Assembly: GCA_024529925.1 (NCBI GenBank)
Contig: JAFEUB010000792.1
Location: 1-64,000 of the forward strand
Length of the DNA stretch: 64,000 bases
Origin: Ophthalmolycus amberensis
Lineage: Eukaryota > Chordata > Actinopteri > Perciformes > Zoarcidae
Direction: 5' to 3'
Positions 1-13,400 of the stretch are shown one piece after another (positions within the stretch are counted from its first letter, which is position 1; the number at the start of each line of letters is the position of its first letter). A model generated the notes under the pieces. It was given only the letters and a program-made list of their open reading frames with translations. It was not told the origin of the DNA and ran no database searches. A program made the position numbers and the translations under genes.

Positions 1-1429
1 ATGTCTAAAAATCGACTGGATTTCCCAAATGTCTCATACCTGTTTTTTTCCATGTGTAACAGGCTGCAATAACTGGAGTGATATATGAAAATGATGGACA
101 GGGAGGGGGTGAAGAATAACACCATGCGGAACAGAGTGGTGCTCTCTCTGCCAAGGCCTGGGTTAAAAAGCAACACATTTTAACTTGCAGTTCAGAGATG
201 GGGGGGGGGGGAAGCAAACGAACGAATAAAGGGAAGGAGACATCTATCATGAAAGGCAAAATGAGATCACATGCAAAAAGCATAATTTAGAGATGGATGC
301 TTCATACATTTTCTTACTCAATAAACAACAACCTTCAAAGAGGCTGCATAATTCTACATACTTTCTTATTGGTTGTTATAGTTTTGTGACTGCCCTAAAT
401 GTGAAATAGTTTACTGTTTTTTCATATATCTATAATTGTCATTCACCTCTTGGACTATTCATTGTCTATCTTTATTTTTAAGTTACTGTGGTACAGATAA
501 CAAACAATATCTATGACATTTGGATTTAGATCAATTGAAGTTAGTAACTTGATTCTCATGTGAACTTACTTCTGTCCCCATTTCTTGAGTGTCATCACAC
601 TTGAATCTACTGTAACATCATCTACATTTGTGGGAGACACGGGAATACAGAAATATTTAACAACTCATTAGCTGCAAGAACAAAATATTCGCTGTAACTT
701 CTGGCCAAACACTTGGGGAAAACTCAATGCTGCCACCAGATATGAGCAGCTAAGAGTGAAGAATGAGCTTTGCAGTATGTGTGTGTTGGTAAGAAGGACT
801 ATTTATTTGGATTTTTTTAAAGCATGAGAGCAAAGAGTAGTAGCTTTTCTTGTGGCAAACACAAAACTGAGATTCGATATTTCAAAGAATGGTGGTAAAA
901 ATAGAACTGGGCAGGTTAGAGTTATCATTTAATGTGAAGAGTGAAATGCAATGAAATTACTTTTACATAAATCCATTCAATTTTGGACTGGGGTATTTAT
1001 TTTAGCCTATTACACAGCTCCTTTAATTGGAATGGGGTTATGCATGGTCAGTAAAACATAAAGCACTTCAACATTTCAAAAACGTTACAGGTTAGAGAGG
1101 CAAGAGAGAAAGATTGATGTTCACATGATGCACCCAACACCACTGAGACTAGGACACCAATCAGTAATATGTCGACCATAAACAACTTTTGAATAGATTG
1201 CAATGGAATTTGATTCAGATAGCCGTGGTTCCCTGATGATGAATTGCAAAATGCAACAACTGTTAGATAGATACAATTGGGTACACAAATCGAGGTCCCT
1301 CTTGAAGATGAACTCTGATAACTGATGGTGATCACTGCACATTTAATGAAGTCCAACAAAAGGTTCAAGATACGGGATTGGGAGCATTTCAATTGCCAGG
1401 TCAAAGGCCCACAACATGGCGACGATGAG
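1..1429. other. Non-coding, nothing recognised
   Basis: AT-rich sequence with only short unrelated open frames. It holds a run of twelve G at 200-211. I see no exon, RNA gene or repeat family here. Confidence 0.6.
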
Positions 1430-1675
1430 ACGGTGGCTCACAGCTAACGATGCTAACAGGGCTAAGAGCCGTGAAAGTGCTGACAGAGCTACCAGTGTTT
1501 ACCTGAGTGGGAACCGGAGGACGGGTGCTACGCTTCCACGATGACGCTGTCGGCAAGGGCAGCATTATCAGCTGTAACTTCCGTATGAGAGCAGTGCAGA
1601 GCAGCCCCTCTGAGCTTACCAGTGGCCCACTCACATGCACAAATGTGCACTTAAAGCATGCATGACCGGCCCAGC
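1430..1675 (-). repeat. Dispersed repeat, three-copy family, copy A
   Basis: Read on the minus strand, this stretch matches two other places in the window (14613-14715 and 28221-28395, both plus strand). Shared landmarks in order are a GCTGGSCCGG-like start, a GTGCATGTGAG block, CCACTGG, AGCTC, CTGCACTGCTCTC, then in copies A and C GAAGCGTAGC and GGT(A/G)AACACTG-like blocks. Copy A is the longest and is GC-richer than its surroundings. The shape is that of a non-autonomous dispersed element. I believe related sequences are common in teleosts but cannot name the family. I find no clear terminal inverted repeat or target duplication. Confidence 0.6.
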
Positions 1676-2099
1676 TATGCCAACAAAGCTCATCTTCTCA
1701 CCTCACAGTGTCAGCAGCATTGCTGTACTTCCTAATCTTGTTTAATTATTAATGAGGTTTATATTAATAATCATTAGTTTATCTTTATGCGATTTGAAAG
1801 GAGCGCTTTCTAAGACCCTAATGCCAACAGGATGTGCACTTTCTCTCTAGCACATGTATTTTAAAGGAGGTTTGCACAAAGGATGCGTGGAGAAATCAGA
1901 AGTGGGGTTGATTATGTATTCAGTTATATTCTACCCAAGTTCACAAAGTTACTATGGGTTGATTTTTTCAAAGAAATCTGCTTCTATAGTAGCAGGTTTA
2001 AATGTGAAGGGGTCTGTAAGAAATGTAATATGTTCTTCAAACAATGGATACAGTAACTGCATAATTTCACTACTTACAGGAATAAATTACAACGTTCAA
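1676..2099. other. Spacer before transposase relic
   Basis: AT-rich and unassigned. It could hold the decayed start of the transposase that becomes readable at about 2100, but I cannot align it by eye. Confidence 0.45.
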
Positions 2100-2843
2100 A
2101 CTCCCACGCATTATTCCCATTTCAACCCAGCAATTGAAAAGCCTTTTTGCAACATTACACTATCTTGCATCTGGATAATTTCAATCAACAGATGCTGCTT
2201 CAGCTGGACTTTCGCATGTTTGGTGTGCCCTATGTATGCTGGATGCACTCCCACAGCACACTAGCCGATACATAAATTTGCCCTCAACCAGTGACTATAT
2301 TCAAAAAGGCCATTCAATACATGAAAGACATTTTGAACATAGCCAACTGCCATCCAGATTATTGGCATCATCTTTAATTAATACTTGGTTAATTGACACA
2401 CAAAGTCACGCAAGTTGTGGATTTGTATCCCGATAAAAAAATGTTGTTGAATAACAGCATGTCTATTGGATTGAACGGATCAAAAATATGTTGTACTTGG
2501 TGAATGTTGCTTTTTCCTCAAACACGTGACACATCCATTTTGCAGTAAAGTAAAGAAATATACAACTTTTGTTTTTGTTAAGCTGACAATGTTCATCTAT
2601 TGCACCGTGACTGTGGTCATCAGTCCAACAGTTAAGCTACAGTACAGCTTGTCCAACAACAGCATCAGGCTTGTAACTAAGTGTACATTGTATGTCCTCG
2701 CAATGATATTCAATTGCTTCAATCAGTCTGGTTTATTGCACTATACAAACCAGAGTAAATGCAAATCTGTGAAAGCATGGTGTATTCTCCATAACTTCTC
2801 CATCAGACGTGAGCTCATGAGAAGGAAATGTGGAGGACCATAA
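2100..2843 (+). pseudogene. PIF/Harbinger (HARBI1-like) transposase relic
   Basis: Broken DDE transposase of the PIF/Harbinger type. In one frame from about 2103, ATLHYLASG, then a stop (2176-2178), then FQSTDAASAGLSHV and, after about ten residues, QHTSRYINLPSTSDYIQ follow the family's 'ALRFLASGSFQ...GDAAGLS...SRYIKFP...IQ' order. A shifted frame gives KDILNIANC and IIGII, where the family has 'FyNIAnFPnVIGaIDGT'. The first catalytic Asp is not readable because Phe-Asn follows GII. The C-terminal frame 2526-2843 carries RLVTKCTLYVLAMIFNCFNQSG and WCILHNFSIRREL (Trp codon at 2778), matching the family's 'TRsVIErtFGvLK.RFrCL.rSGG...aCciLHN'. At least two frameshifts and several stops mean it is dead. 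No Myb-like partner gene or terminal inverted repeats were found. The domain order makes the family call fairly secure; the exact boundaries are not. Confidence 0.75.
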
Positions 2844-4955
2844 ATTGCCCAACGTAAAACTTTCCTTGGATGAAGCACACTTTTCAATATCCTTTTTTAC
2901 ACATGGTCCATAGCTTGTTAAACACCTGCTTTAATTATTCATGTTATTTGGATATTCGACCATTATCTAAACTTTATGAAATGACCATCATTCTGACCAC
3001 ATCATGAATGAATGTCGAATTGTTAATGTGCAATAAAAAGGAGATGTTGCTTCCGACTCCCCTATTCCTTTTCACACCACTTGGACTTCAAGTTCTCCAA
3101 AAGAAGGCACCACGGCGGAGTTCTTTAATTTCTCCCTGGGTTCAAGAATGGATTCAGTGGATTGTGGAAGGGATTGACCCACTAAGGTGATGAGGTGGTT
3201 GCTGATCCTGTTGCTGCTGTGTCATGCAGGCCAATACCTGTGTTAGTGCAGTCACTGCTCCCACCTGTTGTTTTGCTGTTTCAAGTAACCCTCATGTAGA
3301 GGTGAGATATGAAGTCGCATAGCTGGAGCAGATACTGTGCACCAAATGTCTTTTATTATTATTATATCAGATGGGAAGAGATGTGCAGAAAACAACAAGT
3401 ACATGTTTTCATCATGTCGTGTGTCACAAATGAAGATCACTGATGCATGTGTTGTGTAGGGCCTTGCCTGACTGCTGGTAAATACACATTGTTGGCATTC
3501 ATTTGTAGGCTACTGTTTCAAGGCAGCAGTTCACTCTTTCTTGGGTTTTTGTGTGTTTGACTGCCAACTGGGTACTGCACACAGTGCTAGAAAATGCCTG
3601 CTTAGACTCCAGATTTCCACAGACGTACACATCCTCCCACACACACAGTAACTCAAAAGTAATTATACAAAAGCTCAGTGCTAGCACCAGGTCATGGCAA
3701 AAATGAGATCGGGGCAACATGACCATTCGGAGTTGGAGGGCAAATGTGATTCCAATATTCATTCCTTTTAGCTTTAGTTTTGGTATCTACCGATTCCATA
3801 AGCAAGTATCTGGCAATTTACAGAGCTACTAAATGTTCAATTATGTTCACCAGCTAGTTGTTGACTTTCTATGTCAGCCATTTGGTACTGGTTAGCTGGA
3901 AACAGCGTTGATGAGAGCGGTAAGACTGAACCAGAACAGTGGAGTCTGTAAAACCATAACAATGAGCCGAAAGAGGATAAAAACCCCATTCGAGTTTAGG
4001 GGAACTGAAGGGTTGCGTGACAATTTTCTGTAGTTTTGTTTCCGCGAGCGACACCTTTTATATAACATACATATGTAGTCATTTTTTGACATTTGGGAAT
4101 ATAATATATCGATTAGTGCAGCTTTCTGATGATGTATTTATATAGGGCGTCTATATCTCGGCTCAGTCTGTAAGGCTATAAGAGCTCTAGAAACTGCACA
4201 TCTCTGTCCTTCTCACTCCTCACCAATATCTGGCCATCTGAGGCCTCTGTGACAAACACTCACCTTGAGTGCTGAATCTCACATCCCTGGGGCTGGCCGA
4301 CTCTGCCTGATGAATTTTCTTGGGAAAGAAAGGAGGGGTTATCTAAGAGGTCACCGTAATGTGAGCGACATTCATCAAACTTCGCTCCAGAGGAAGCGGC
4401 TGAAATTGGAAAACGGAAAAGGTAGTGATTCTTGGAGGGTTGCAGGCAAGCAAGGGAACAAATGGAGGAGAGGGGGACAAAACAAACAAACAGCTTTGAC
4501 TCAGAGTCAGAGGATAGCTAATGGATTGGAGATGTGGCAAGTGGGTAGTGCATGTTTACATGTTGTAAACTGCAGTCAGCTCATTCATCATAGGTGCCTT
4601 AATAGTCCCTCTAGCAGCCTTTGCTTTCACTTTGGTAGCAGTCACTTGCACCCATCAGACACACGAAAGTGAATTAGTGTGTTCATTTAGAATTATGCAT
4701 GCAAGCCTGTAAGTGCACAGATGTATTCATAAATTATATGTTAAACATATTGCGTCATGTCATCACTCACCTTGTGAAGCGTTTTCACATTTGGCATCAA
4801 ATCATTCGGTTCAGTATCATGTTTTTCTTTTCATTTTCTTTTCAAATGAAAACGTGTATTGGTCTTCTCACATTTTTGACAAAATGTGACTGTTAGACTG
4901 AAGCTGTGCTACACATGTTTAGTTTATATATGTTGGTATGAATTGGTAATGAATT
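2844..4955. other. Non-coding, nothing recognised
   Basis: Only short unrelated open frames. The 135-codon frame at 4265-4672 has no recognisable domain, and its composition matches the surrounding DNA. Confidence 0.55.
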
Positions 4956-5248
4956 TCCAAGCAGTGGCACAGCGGCGCCGTGCTCACACTGTTGCCTCAC
5001 ATCACCCATCTTTGTGTGTTTTAGATTTCGTTATTTGGAGTTTTACTTTGTTGTATGTTGTTTTGTTCTCACATTTCAGACACACAGTCGGCTGGAGACT
5101 CTAAATTGCCCAAAGGTATGACTGTGAATGATTGTTTATCCGTTAGCTCTGTGATGGGTGACCTGATCAGGGTTTTCAATGAATAGGCTGCAAGACCCTG
5201 CGACTATGAAATGGAATAGGCAAAGACAATGGCTGAAGCAGATACAAA
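4956..5248 (+). repeat. Decayed teleost dispersed repeat (SINE-like)
   Basis: The stretch opens with GCAGTGGCACAGCGGCGCCGTG and CACACTGTTGCCTCACA, resembling the usual 'GCAGTGGTTAGCGCTGTCGCCTCACAG' start. It continues through GGAGACTCTAAATTGCCCA, GTGTGAATG-like and TTAGCTCTGTGATGGG, and ends CTGCAAGACCCTGCGAC followed by GAAATGGAATAGGC. This block order is that of a very common teleost interspersed repeat whose 3' part reads '...GACTCTAAATTGCCC...CCCTGTGATGG...CCGCGACCC...GATAAGCGG'. The copy is old, with many substitutions and a deleted or replaced middle. It has no coding capacity. The family name is not determined. Confidence 0.75.
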
Positions 5249-5746
5249 ACAGGATGAATGCGCACAATAGATATTGACAAAACAAATTAATAATTGTATT
5301 TCTTGTGTAGCACACTAAAAATGATTTTTATGTGGAAGAGCAAGATCGGGGAGAAACAAATGCCATTTAGGCAGGGGTATATGGGGATGATGGGGTTCTT
5401 TCGGCCAAATGGAGTTATGACTATGTTGCCTCAGGGAAGGAAGTGCTAAGTGCCCAAAAGTACAAGAGCACAGGCTGGAGTTTAGGGCTAAAACATAGCC
5501 TGCAGGAATTTTAGGTTGAATTTCAGCCTTGTTCACACAGTAGCTTATAGAGGAAAGGTAGAGGAGGCGAGCTGGAGAGGCTAAGGTTGAGCATGTTGTT
5601 GTGGAAGGGGTTGAATTGTGAAGTTCATCTACTTGATTACTCCAAATCTCCACTGCAGACAGCTTTGCAGCGTATACCGGTATATAAATAGTAAATCCCA
5701 TTTTGTATACCACTGGTTATCTTTACAAGTCTGTTGTGTTGTATGT
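5249..5746. other. Non-coding, nothing recognised
   Basis: Unassigned AT-rich sequence. The minus-strand open frame 5315-5713 has no family signature. Confidence 0.5.
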
Positions 5747-5850
5747 AGGGCTGCTCCTTGTTTGTCGATTAGTTGACCAATCATTTTGCTCTTTGTCGAC
5801 GAAGATTTCTGAGGTCGATTAGTGATTTTTTTAAATGTTTTTTTCATGCT
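5747..5850 (+). mobile_element. Possible hAT-like transposon end
   Basis: TAGGGCTGCTCC is followed by repeated TCGATTAG / GTCGAC / GTCGATTAG words. A TAGGGCTG-type terminus with internal TCGATTA repeats is typical of ends of fish hAT-like non-autonomous elements. The opposite end was not found. This is inference from word content only. Confidence 0.35.
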
Positions 5851-7204
5851 GAATGACGTTTTTTTCAAGAAACTAATGAACACATCTGGTAAACAGATTT
5901 AAAGTGCGCCTTTTGTGCGATTCTTTGTGGAGAAACTCAGTTTTATAGATCTGTCAATTAAATCAACTACCCCCCCTTTCTTTGCACTGTCCACATAACC
6001 TGAAATATTTGCACATCGTCACCCTTTTCCTCATAATTTCTCTGTATATTGTTGCTTGTACAGCAAATATTTCTAAATGTAACCTTTCAGTCCCATAATT
6101 CCAAGTGTGTGGGTCTCGCTTTGCTGATGTAGAATACAACAAAGGTTTTTCATAGATCTGGAGTGTATCCTCTGTATTTTCCCCCTCCATATTTTTAGAG
6201 CACATACACAACACTGTACCAAACCACTTCTTGTTTGCAGTATATGTCAGAAGTGACCCACTATACCTACTGCAGAGTATGCTATGTCAGAGTCAGGGAA
6301 TCCCACTCTCTTCAGCTTTTCTAGGGCTGTGACTCAAATAATGATTTTATCTTTGTTGGGGCTTGCCACAGTTTAATGTTGACAAAATAAACTGTTAGTG
6401 TGAAGCATGTTGTGTCCCATTTCTAAAGAATCACTGTTTATATCCACACACTTTAAAAGAGATTATCCAAACAATATTTCTCAGTAAAGATATTGTCTCC
6501 AGTGTACAACTGGAGATAACATCTTTTTTTTTGCATGTGTCTCAGCAGTTAGTTCCTCAAGATATGTTTTCAACTCCGATTTTTTACACCATCCCTCTAT
6601 TTTTGTTGATTTGATCATATTAAAATCTAATAGAATAATCATGTAAATTATGTTATTTTAGTTTCTCCATTCATAAAGCGTCCACCTGGTTTTGTTTAAC
6701 TTTACAGAAAACTTCAGCTGTCAAATGACCACTGACTGTTTGGAAAAAGAGGAGACAGAATCAGGATGCGATTAAGCGCCATGTTCAGCTGAGCCTTAAA
6801 AGAGCAGCCCTCTTGGCTAAATATCCCTCTCGAATGTTTTTCCAAAGACAGTTCCTTTGGGGCTAAATGTGGGAAGTAGGTCATGCCTTTTTGGATCAGC
6901 CATTTTCTGTTGGTACAGCATTAATTTTTCATGTACATAAAGTCCCGTATGGATAGGGAGAGGGAGGGGTTTGGAAAGAGTATGTAAACACAGTAAAGAA
7001 GACCAACCACTAATACTATCACTCTGCAAGTACTATATCTAGGTTGCAAAATAGTATTTATACTTTACTGCTCATTTATACTTTCACACAGCACATCACA
7101 GTTTGGTAGTCCATCATGACGGAAATAAATACTTTATTTCTTGCATTCTGTGTTTCATATTTAATAGAAAATGTAAAGGTGGTGGATTTTTGCAAATGGT
7201 CAGC
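5851..7204. other. Non-coding, nothing recognised
   Basis: AT-rich sequence with homopolymer T runs. No exon, RNA or repeat family recognised. Confidence 0.55.
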
Positions 7205-7209
7205 TATAT

Positions 7210-7437
<228 letters not shown>

Positions 7438-10400
7438 ACAGTTTTTGTTACATCTTAAAAATTCGGAGATACAAGCTTACGAGGATGTAAAGGCAGCCAG
7501 GCTCCTCTGCCAAATCAATACAGTACACACACAGTGCTGGAATATTTGAGTGAGTGTAGTGAAAAAGAAAAATAGGATGCGAAAGTTTGTATTTCTCTGA
7601 AATCAGGATTTCTGTTCAGAAATAGTCTCATGCTGCTTGGCTTAATATTCCTATTTTCAGCCAAAAACTGAGAACAGATGTGAGTGGAATCTCCATCAAT
7701 CTTAGATGTAAGATTGATGCAAAAAAAAGTTATAGGTGACTTTGTTTTTAAAGTTTGAAACAACAAATAAATGATCACATTCCCCTCATTATATCCCAAA
7801 ATATTAGGGGACAGTTTCACTGTAATTTATCTTCTCAGGTGCCAGACAGGGCAGAGTCAGTGAACGTGCACCTGCACCTGCACCGTGTGTTTTGATAAAG
7901 GCGCAGCATAAATAAATGCCATGTTACTGTTTAATTTTCACATGAACAAAGGCAAACTTTGAAGACGCTGCATGGAAGACACTACACCTTAATTTCGTCA
8001 TTTTTCATTGTCACATTATTGTTTCATATTATTTCATGTAAAAATAGGCTCAGGCATGCAAAGACAGCATATTAAAATCATACATCAAACAAAATGAAAG
8101 GTAATGACTGTTACTGGACATCACTGTTCCTTGTCAAGTGGATTTACTGACAGACAGCTTTTAGTTATCTCAATGCACACACTAATGGTAACAATAAATG
8201 TAAAACACATTTTAGGCCAAATCGTGACAATTCAATAGCAGTCTCACTGGAAATGATGTGTGTGTGTGTGTGTGTAGTCCTTGTCTAATGTTCAAAATGA
8301 GGTCTAAAATTGTATTGTCTGGTCTCCTACAGAAACAAGCAAGTTGGAAACACTATATGCAGTTATACAATCCAATACAACAGTGCTGCTGTTAACTGAA
8401 TTTACTAATTCAGCTTGTTTTTAATGAGGTGACAGTTATTGCAGGCCTATTCCACTGGTTTGGGTATTGCGCAGGTGTTTTGATTTTTCTTTTCATTCAG
8501 TTTTTTTGAGCAGCCACCACATTTGGCATACATATTTATATTGATAGGTAACTCATACAGTCAGTTTGGATATATTAAAACCTGCTGCTCCTGCATCATT
8601 TTCTCTCCTCTATTGTTCTGTAATTGGGATGAATGCAGGGTAGCACATTTAAAACATGCAGCATAGACAATAAAACAAACATAAGACTACTACCACTAAA
8701 AATAATTCAAGTTGTGAGCAAATAGCAGAATTATAATGATAATTAAAAATTTCAGAAAAGGATGCATTATCAGATTGGACGCAGGATCGTTATACGTTTA
8801 TCAAACTTTAAAGTAAGAAAAACTAACTTACTAAAACCATTTAGGCAGATAAAACTCATGGAAAGCAATTGCTGTCTTATCTCAGTGTTTGTGTCTGTCT
8901 TCCCCAAAACAACCAACAAAATGGATCTGGGTGGCAGTGCTCTTGTGCAGCTGAACCCTACAAGGATGAGCTAAACACCATCAGCCAGATGGGCCAATGT
9001 TACATCAAGGAAGTTAAAGTGAAAGAAGAAATTTAGGAAACATATAATTAGGGAACCATGAGAAAAAGCATTTGTATCAACATGACACTGTAATCAGATA
9101 ACGTATGTGAGATTATCGAGACCCACTTGTGCGTAGTCAATAGACTAGCAGATTTCCGCAGAGAAAGAGTGCAGTAACTAAAATGTACTGACTTCCTTTG
9201 CAATCTACTGTACAGCTACAGGAAAGCAAGTTCACATACACCACTTCTCCCTCTCCCCACCTGCTGAGCTGACACTCTGAGATGTCTCACTGAATATTCA
9301 TTAAGTTCTGAGCCTGCCTCCACAGCCCCCCACTGGCAGGAAGCCTAAAGGGATATTTCAAGATATATGTTCAAAAAAAGGATCTTTGCTTATTTGATGT
9401 ATTTATGACATGGTTAGGCTGTGTACATGCAGCGTGTTGGTTTGACCCCATAGAATATAATCATCCCCTTTCTGACACGTGCCCACAAAACGCTTCGGCA
9501 TCAGATTACATAATAGTGTACAGTTGTTTAAGTTATGATGTCGACCCCCTGTAGCTCCCAATTTAACTGATCCCAGGAGATTATGTAGATCATCATACGG
9601 ACTTTGTGATTCCCGAAGAGAGACATAACTGTTGAGGTGTTCAAATATAAAGTTTGGAGCTTTGAGTGCTGCACATCAAATGCCACTTAGATTCACTGAA
9701 CTGCAGTGATGACTGACAATGACTGATATACCACATTCCAGGTAAAAATAATGCGTATTCAATCATAAATTAGACTTATTTTAAGAAATACATTTTCTTA
9801 AATTTTAATTGAGGTGGCACTTTAAACAGTAATCAAGCTATAGCTTATTAATAAATAAAATGGTGTGTTCACCTAACACAGCAGTGCAGTTGTCTGCCCT
9901 AACTTTTGTGTTAATGTCCAATTAAAATTAAGAGTTAGCCCTTCAAAAACCTTCATCAACTAGAGATGTATAATTGTATACCTTTTTTAATTAATAGTAT
10001 TTATGTGTTCGTTTTAATGTTAGCTATTATTCTAGTTGTTAGCAACAACAGAACAGCAATCAGATTTGTCTAGCGCGACACTAATAACTGCAGCAGGCTC
10101 AAAGCACATATGGGATATTGTTATTTGTCGAACTGAAAATGCAATTCGTGAACCAGAGTTTTGTCCTCCCCATTTGTATTCCTTTCTGAGAATTGAAACT
10201 TGTGAAGTTGACAGGTTGAGACAGAGAGCAGCTGCTGGAGGGTGATAGCATGACTTCAGGTTCACAGCCATGGCATACATCTTGACCCCTCCTGAAGCAG
10301 CATGGATGAAGGGTCACAGTGTGCCTGGGTCATCATCACAGAAAGATGTCAGGGGCCAAGAAGGACACTTACCCTAATACCCTCTCTCTCCCTTTCTACC

Positions 10401-13400
10401 CTCAAGGTGCTCTTCAGATCGATTTTACCTTTGAGGTAAAAGCAGTTTGATATGTTCAGCTAAAGCCCACTTATGGCAGGCTGACTAAAGTATAAGCCAG
10501 GTTCTATTCTTGAGCACTTTTCACAGCACACAAGCCGTCAGCATTTCTTGCCATATAGAGCAATGATCAAGGCCCTTAAGTGCTCTCAGAGTTGTCCAGG
10601 TGTGCCGTGAGTACCGGGCCCACCCCTGCGGCATAGTTGCAAAAAATTGTTGGTCTGTTAATATAACATGTGGATGTTATACTATACTGCAAACATGGAG
10701 TCTTCAGCTTTCAGAATCAATAAACTAACTGTATGTCGTCCAAACTATGTGTTCATAGCAATAAAGTCTTCTTACATATATGAGCAAATTGTGTTCTAAA
10801 GATCTTGGGTAATATTCTCGTCAGTCTACAATAACAGATTGATTCGATTGCTGGAGTTTGGAGACTCTGAGCTTTCTAATGCACCTGAATGCACTTCACA
10901 TCTAAACAATCAGTGGCTGCTGTTATATCATTGCAATCTCCTGAGCCAAGGGGTTCTAATGATATCTATTTGAGTCCTTTGGGCCTTTGCATTCTCCATT
11001 TGTCTGTCTTATAGCATGGAGCTCATATATAAATATTGATCAATATTCATTGTGTTTATTACTATTTCAATGTTTAAGGGAGATTTTTGTTATTTGTAAC
11101 ATGGCTGTATGGATAACATCGTGTTTTGAAGTAAAACTTCTAGTAGACAGTCAACATGTAACAAGTAAACATGGGCCGCCTTAATATATCTTCATAAATT
11201 GCACATAAGTGTTGTATTTTAGTGTGATTTCATCAAATTTACAGTCATAGTTGCAGTAAAGGGTAGTGGAATACATTCAGTTGCATCATTATCCATATAT
11301 CTGATATTGCCTTTTAATAAGATTAAATACTAGGGCGTAAAATAAATATTTGTTTCCCCTTCATTGTATCTCTAATACTTTGGAATGGTAAATGAAAAAA
11401 GCTTTGCATATAATGGATTCATATTCTTTAGCCTCTTATCTTTCAAAGGAAACCTGAAATAGGCATAAAAGCCTTATGGTTGAGGAGCTATTTCTGATTC
11501 ATTTTGAGTGTCATTTTAGCCGTTTCTTCTGACATATAGATCGAGGGGATATGTAGTTTACATTGATGTATAGTAAAGCTAAATTGGTTAGTAATCTCAC
11601 CTGAAGAAATTCTTGATTTTAACTTTGACCTTTTATGTGTAGGTTTTTTCCCTGAAGTTCTGAACTCATTGCATTTGAGTTTGTATTAGAAGCCTCGAGA
11701 ACATTACAGCGCCCACACGGTTGCAAGTAAGTTGCAATTAGTCACAGCAGGCCAAACTGTAAAGATACGTCGAGTGAGTTTGTCTAGACTGAATTAAGTA
11801 TGGCAGTACATCTATTTTAATGTCAATACAGTGTGTATTTGGACTGGTAATGCATGTCATGAGTGGGTGGCAGAAAGCAACTACCAGGAGGAGCTATTGT
11901 CGGACTCACAGTGGGATTTTCCGGAAACAGTGCATACTACTGCAGACCCTGTATGCATTAAGTCAAAGGTTCGGTTGAACTATTTTGCCTTACAGATGCT
12001 CCTCACTCCAGGCAGAGTATTGATAATCAGTCTAACTGCAGTGGTTTTAATCAGTCAATCTTTTTTTTCTCCCACTCAGCCACCCACTCTACTGTTCAAG
12101 CTTCCTGGACTGAGCATAATAACGTTTATAGCCGCCTTTTATGCACCATCTTCCAGTATTTTTGGGTATTTTTGCAAACAACAGCAGATGAGGGGTGATA
12201 GCGTACAGCAAAGATGCCTTGCTTGACTTAAACCTGGGGCATGTCAAATCAAGAAACTGTCAAATTAAAGTTACAAAACTCTCTTCAGACATTTCAAAAG
12301 ATAATATTCCGCTTTTGAAATAATTACAAAGGTTACTATGTTGCATTTCCCTTCTTGTCCTTTTGAGAACTGCCACACTGCAGCGCATTCAGGCCCTTTT
12401 GATACAACACCTGTTCAACAGAGAACATTGTCGTATATGACACTGAGAAGAATGCTCTCAAATAGCACAAACAGCCTCTCTTGCTGGAAATGATGACGAT
12501 ACATTCTTCAAGGGAGAATGTTATTTCAGAAACATTAAGTGTTGATCTTTTTTGCATCAGCCTATTTTTCCTGATGCATGTTAAACATCTGTCAAGACTC
12601 ATGGTATTCAATGTTCTTTATACATATAACTACAGAGCACAGCGCACTATATTTTAATTTTTAATTGTGTTTGTATACCTAACTATGTCCAGCCACTGCT
12701 AAAATTGCAGTAATGATGTAAAGGTATACATAGTATTGAAAATAAATTGAATTGTGAAAAAATAAAACACTTTGGTTACTTTCATGTTTTTTTTTAAGCT
12801 GGAAAGAGTAGTCTTTAATATTGTTCAAAGGTGAAAATTGGCATTATAATTGGTAAAATGTAAGATACACACACACAGAGAGACATTGTAAAACACATGG
12901 ATAATTTACAACTACTCCTGAAGTAGCCAAGTCCATGATAAAAAACAAGTGTAATGCATCAATCTATCAGATATTATATAATTAAATACATTATAAAGTT
13001 CCCAATTCAATCTAGCAACACAACAAAGACATCTGTTAAAGAAAACTCCACATGATGTATGTCATGTGGAGGATAAGGAATCTAAGTTGAACGTTATCCT
13101 CTTAAAATGTATCAGTTGGGTGAAATGTCCCTGCCTTCAAAGTGTATTTGAATGAATGATGAATGAGGATGTTTGGGAAATGGCCAAAGAAAGAAGGGGG
13201 GAAAAGCCAAAATGTCTTTCTGCATTGACAGCAACATTTTCCCTGATAGTGTTTCCAGTGTGTTAACATTGACATGTCATCGGAGCTTGAAATTCAATTT
13301 AAGTTAAAATCCAGCATCGGAAGTCAGTGGTTGGACAAAACGGTCGTCAATCAATCAGCTTTGTCAGTGACATCCTTTGAGTGTGCGTGAGTAGCGTAGT

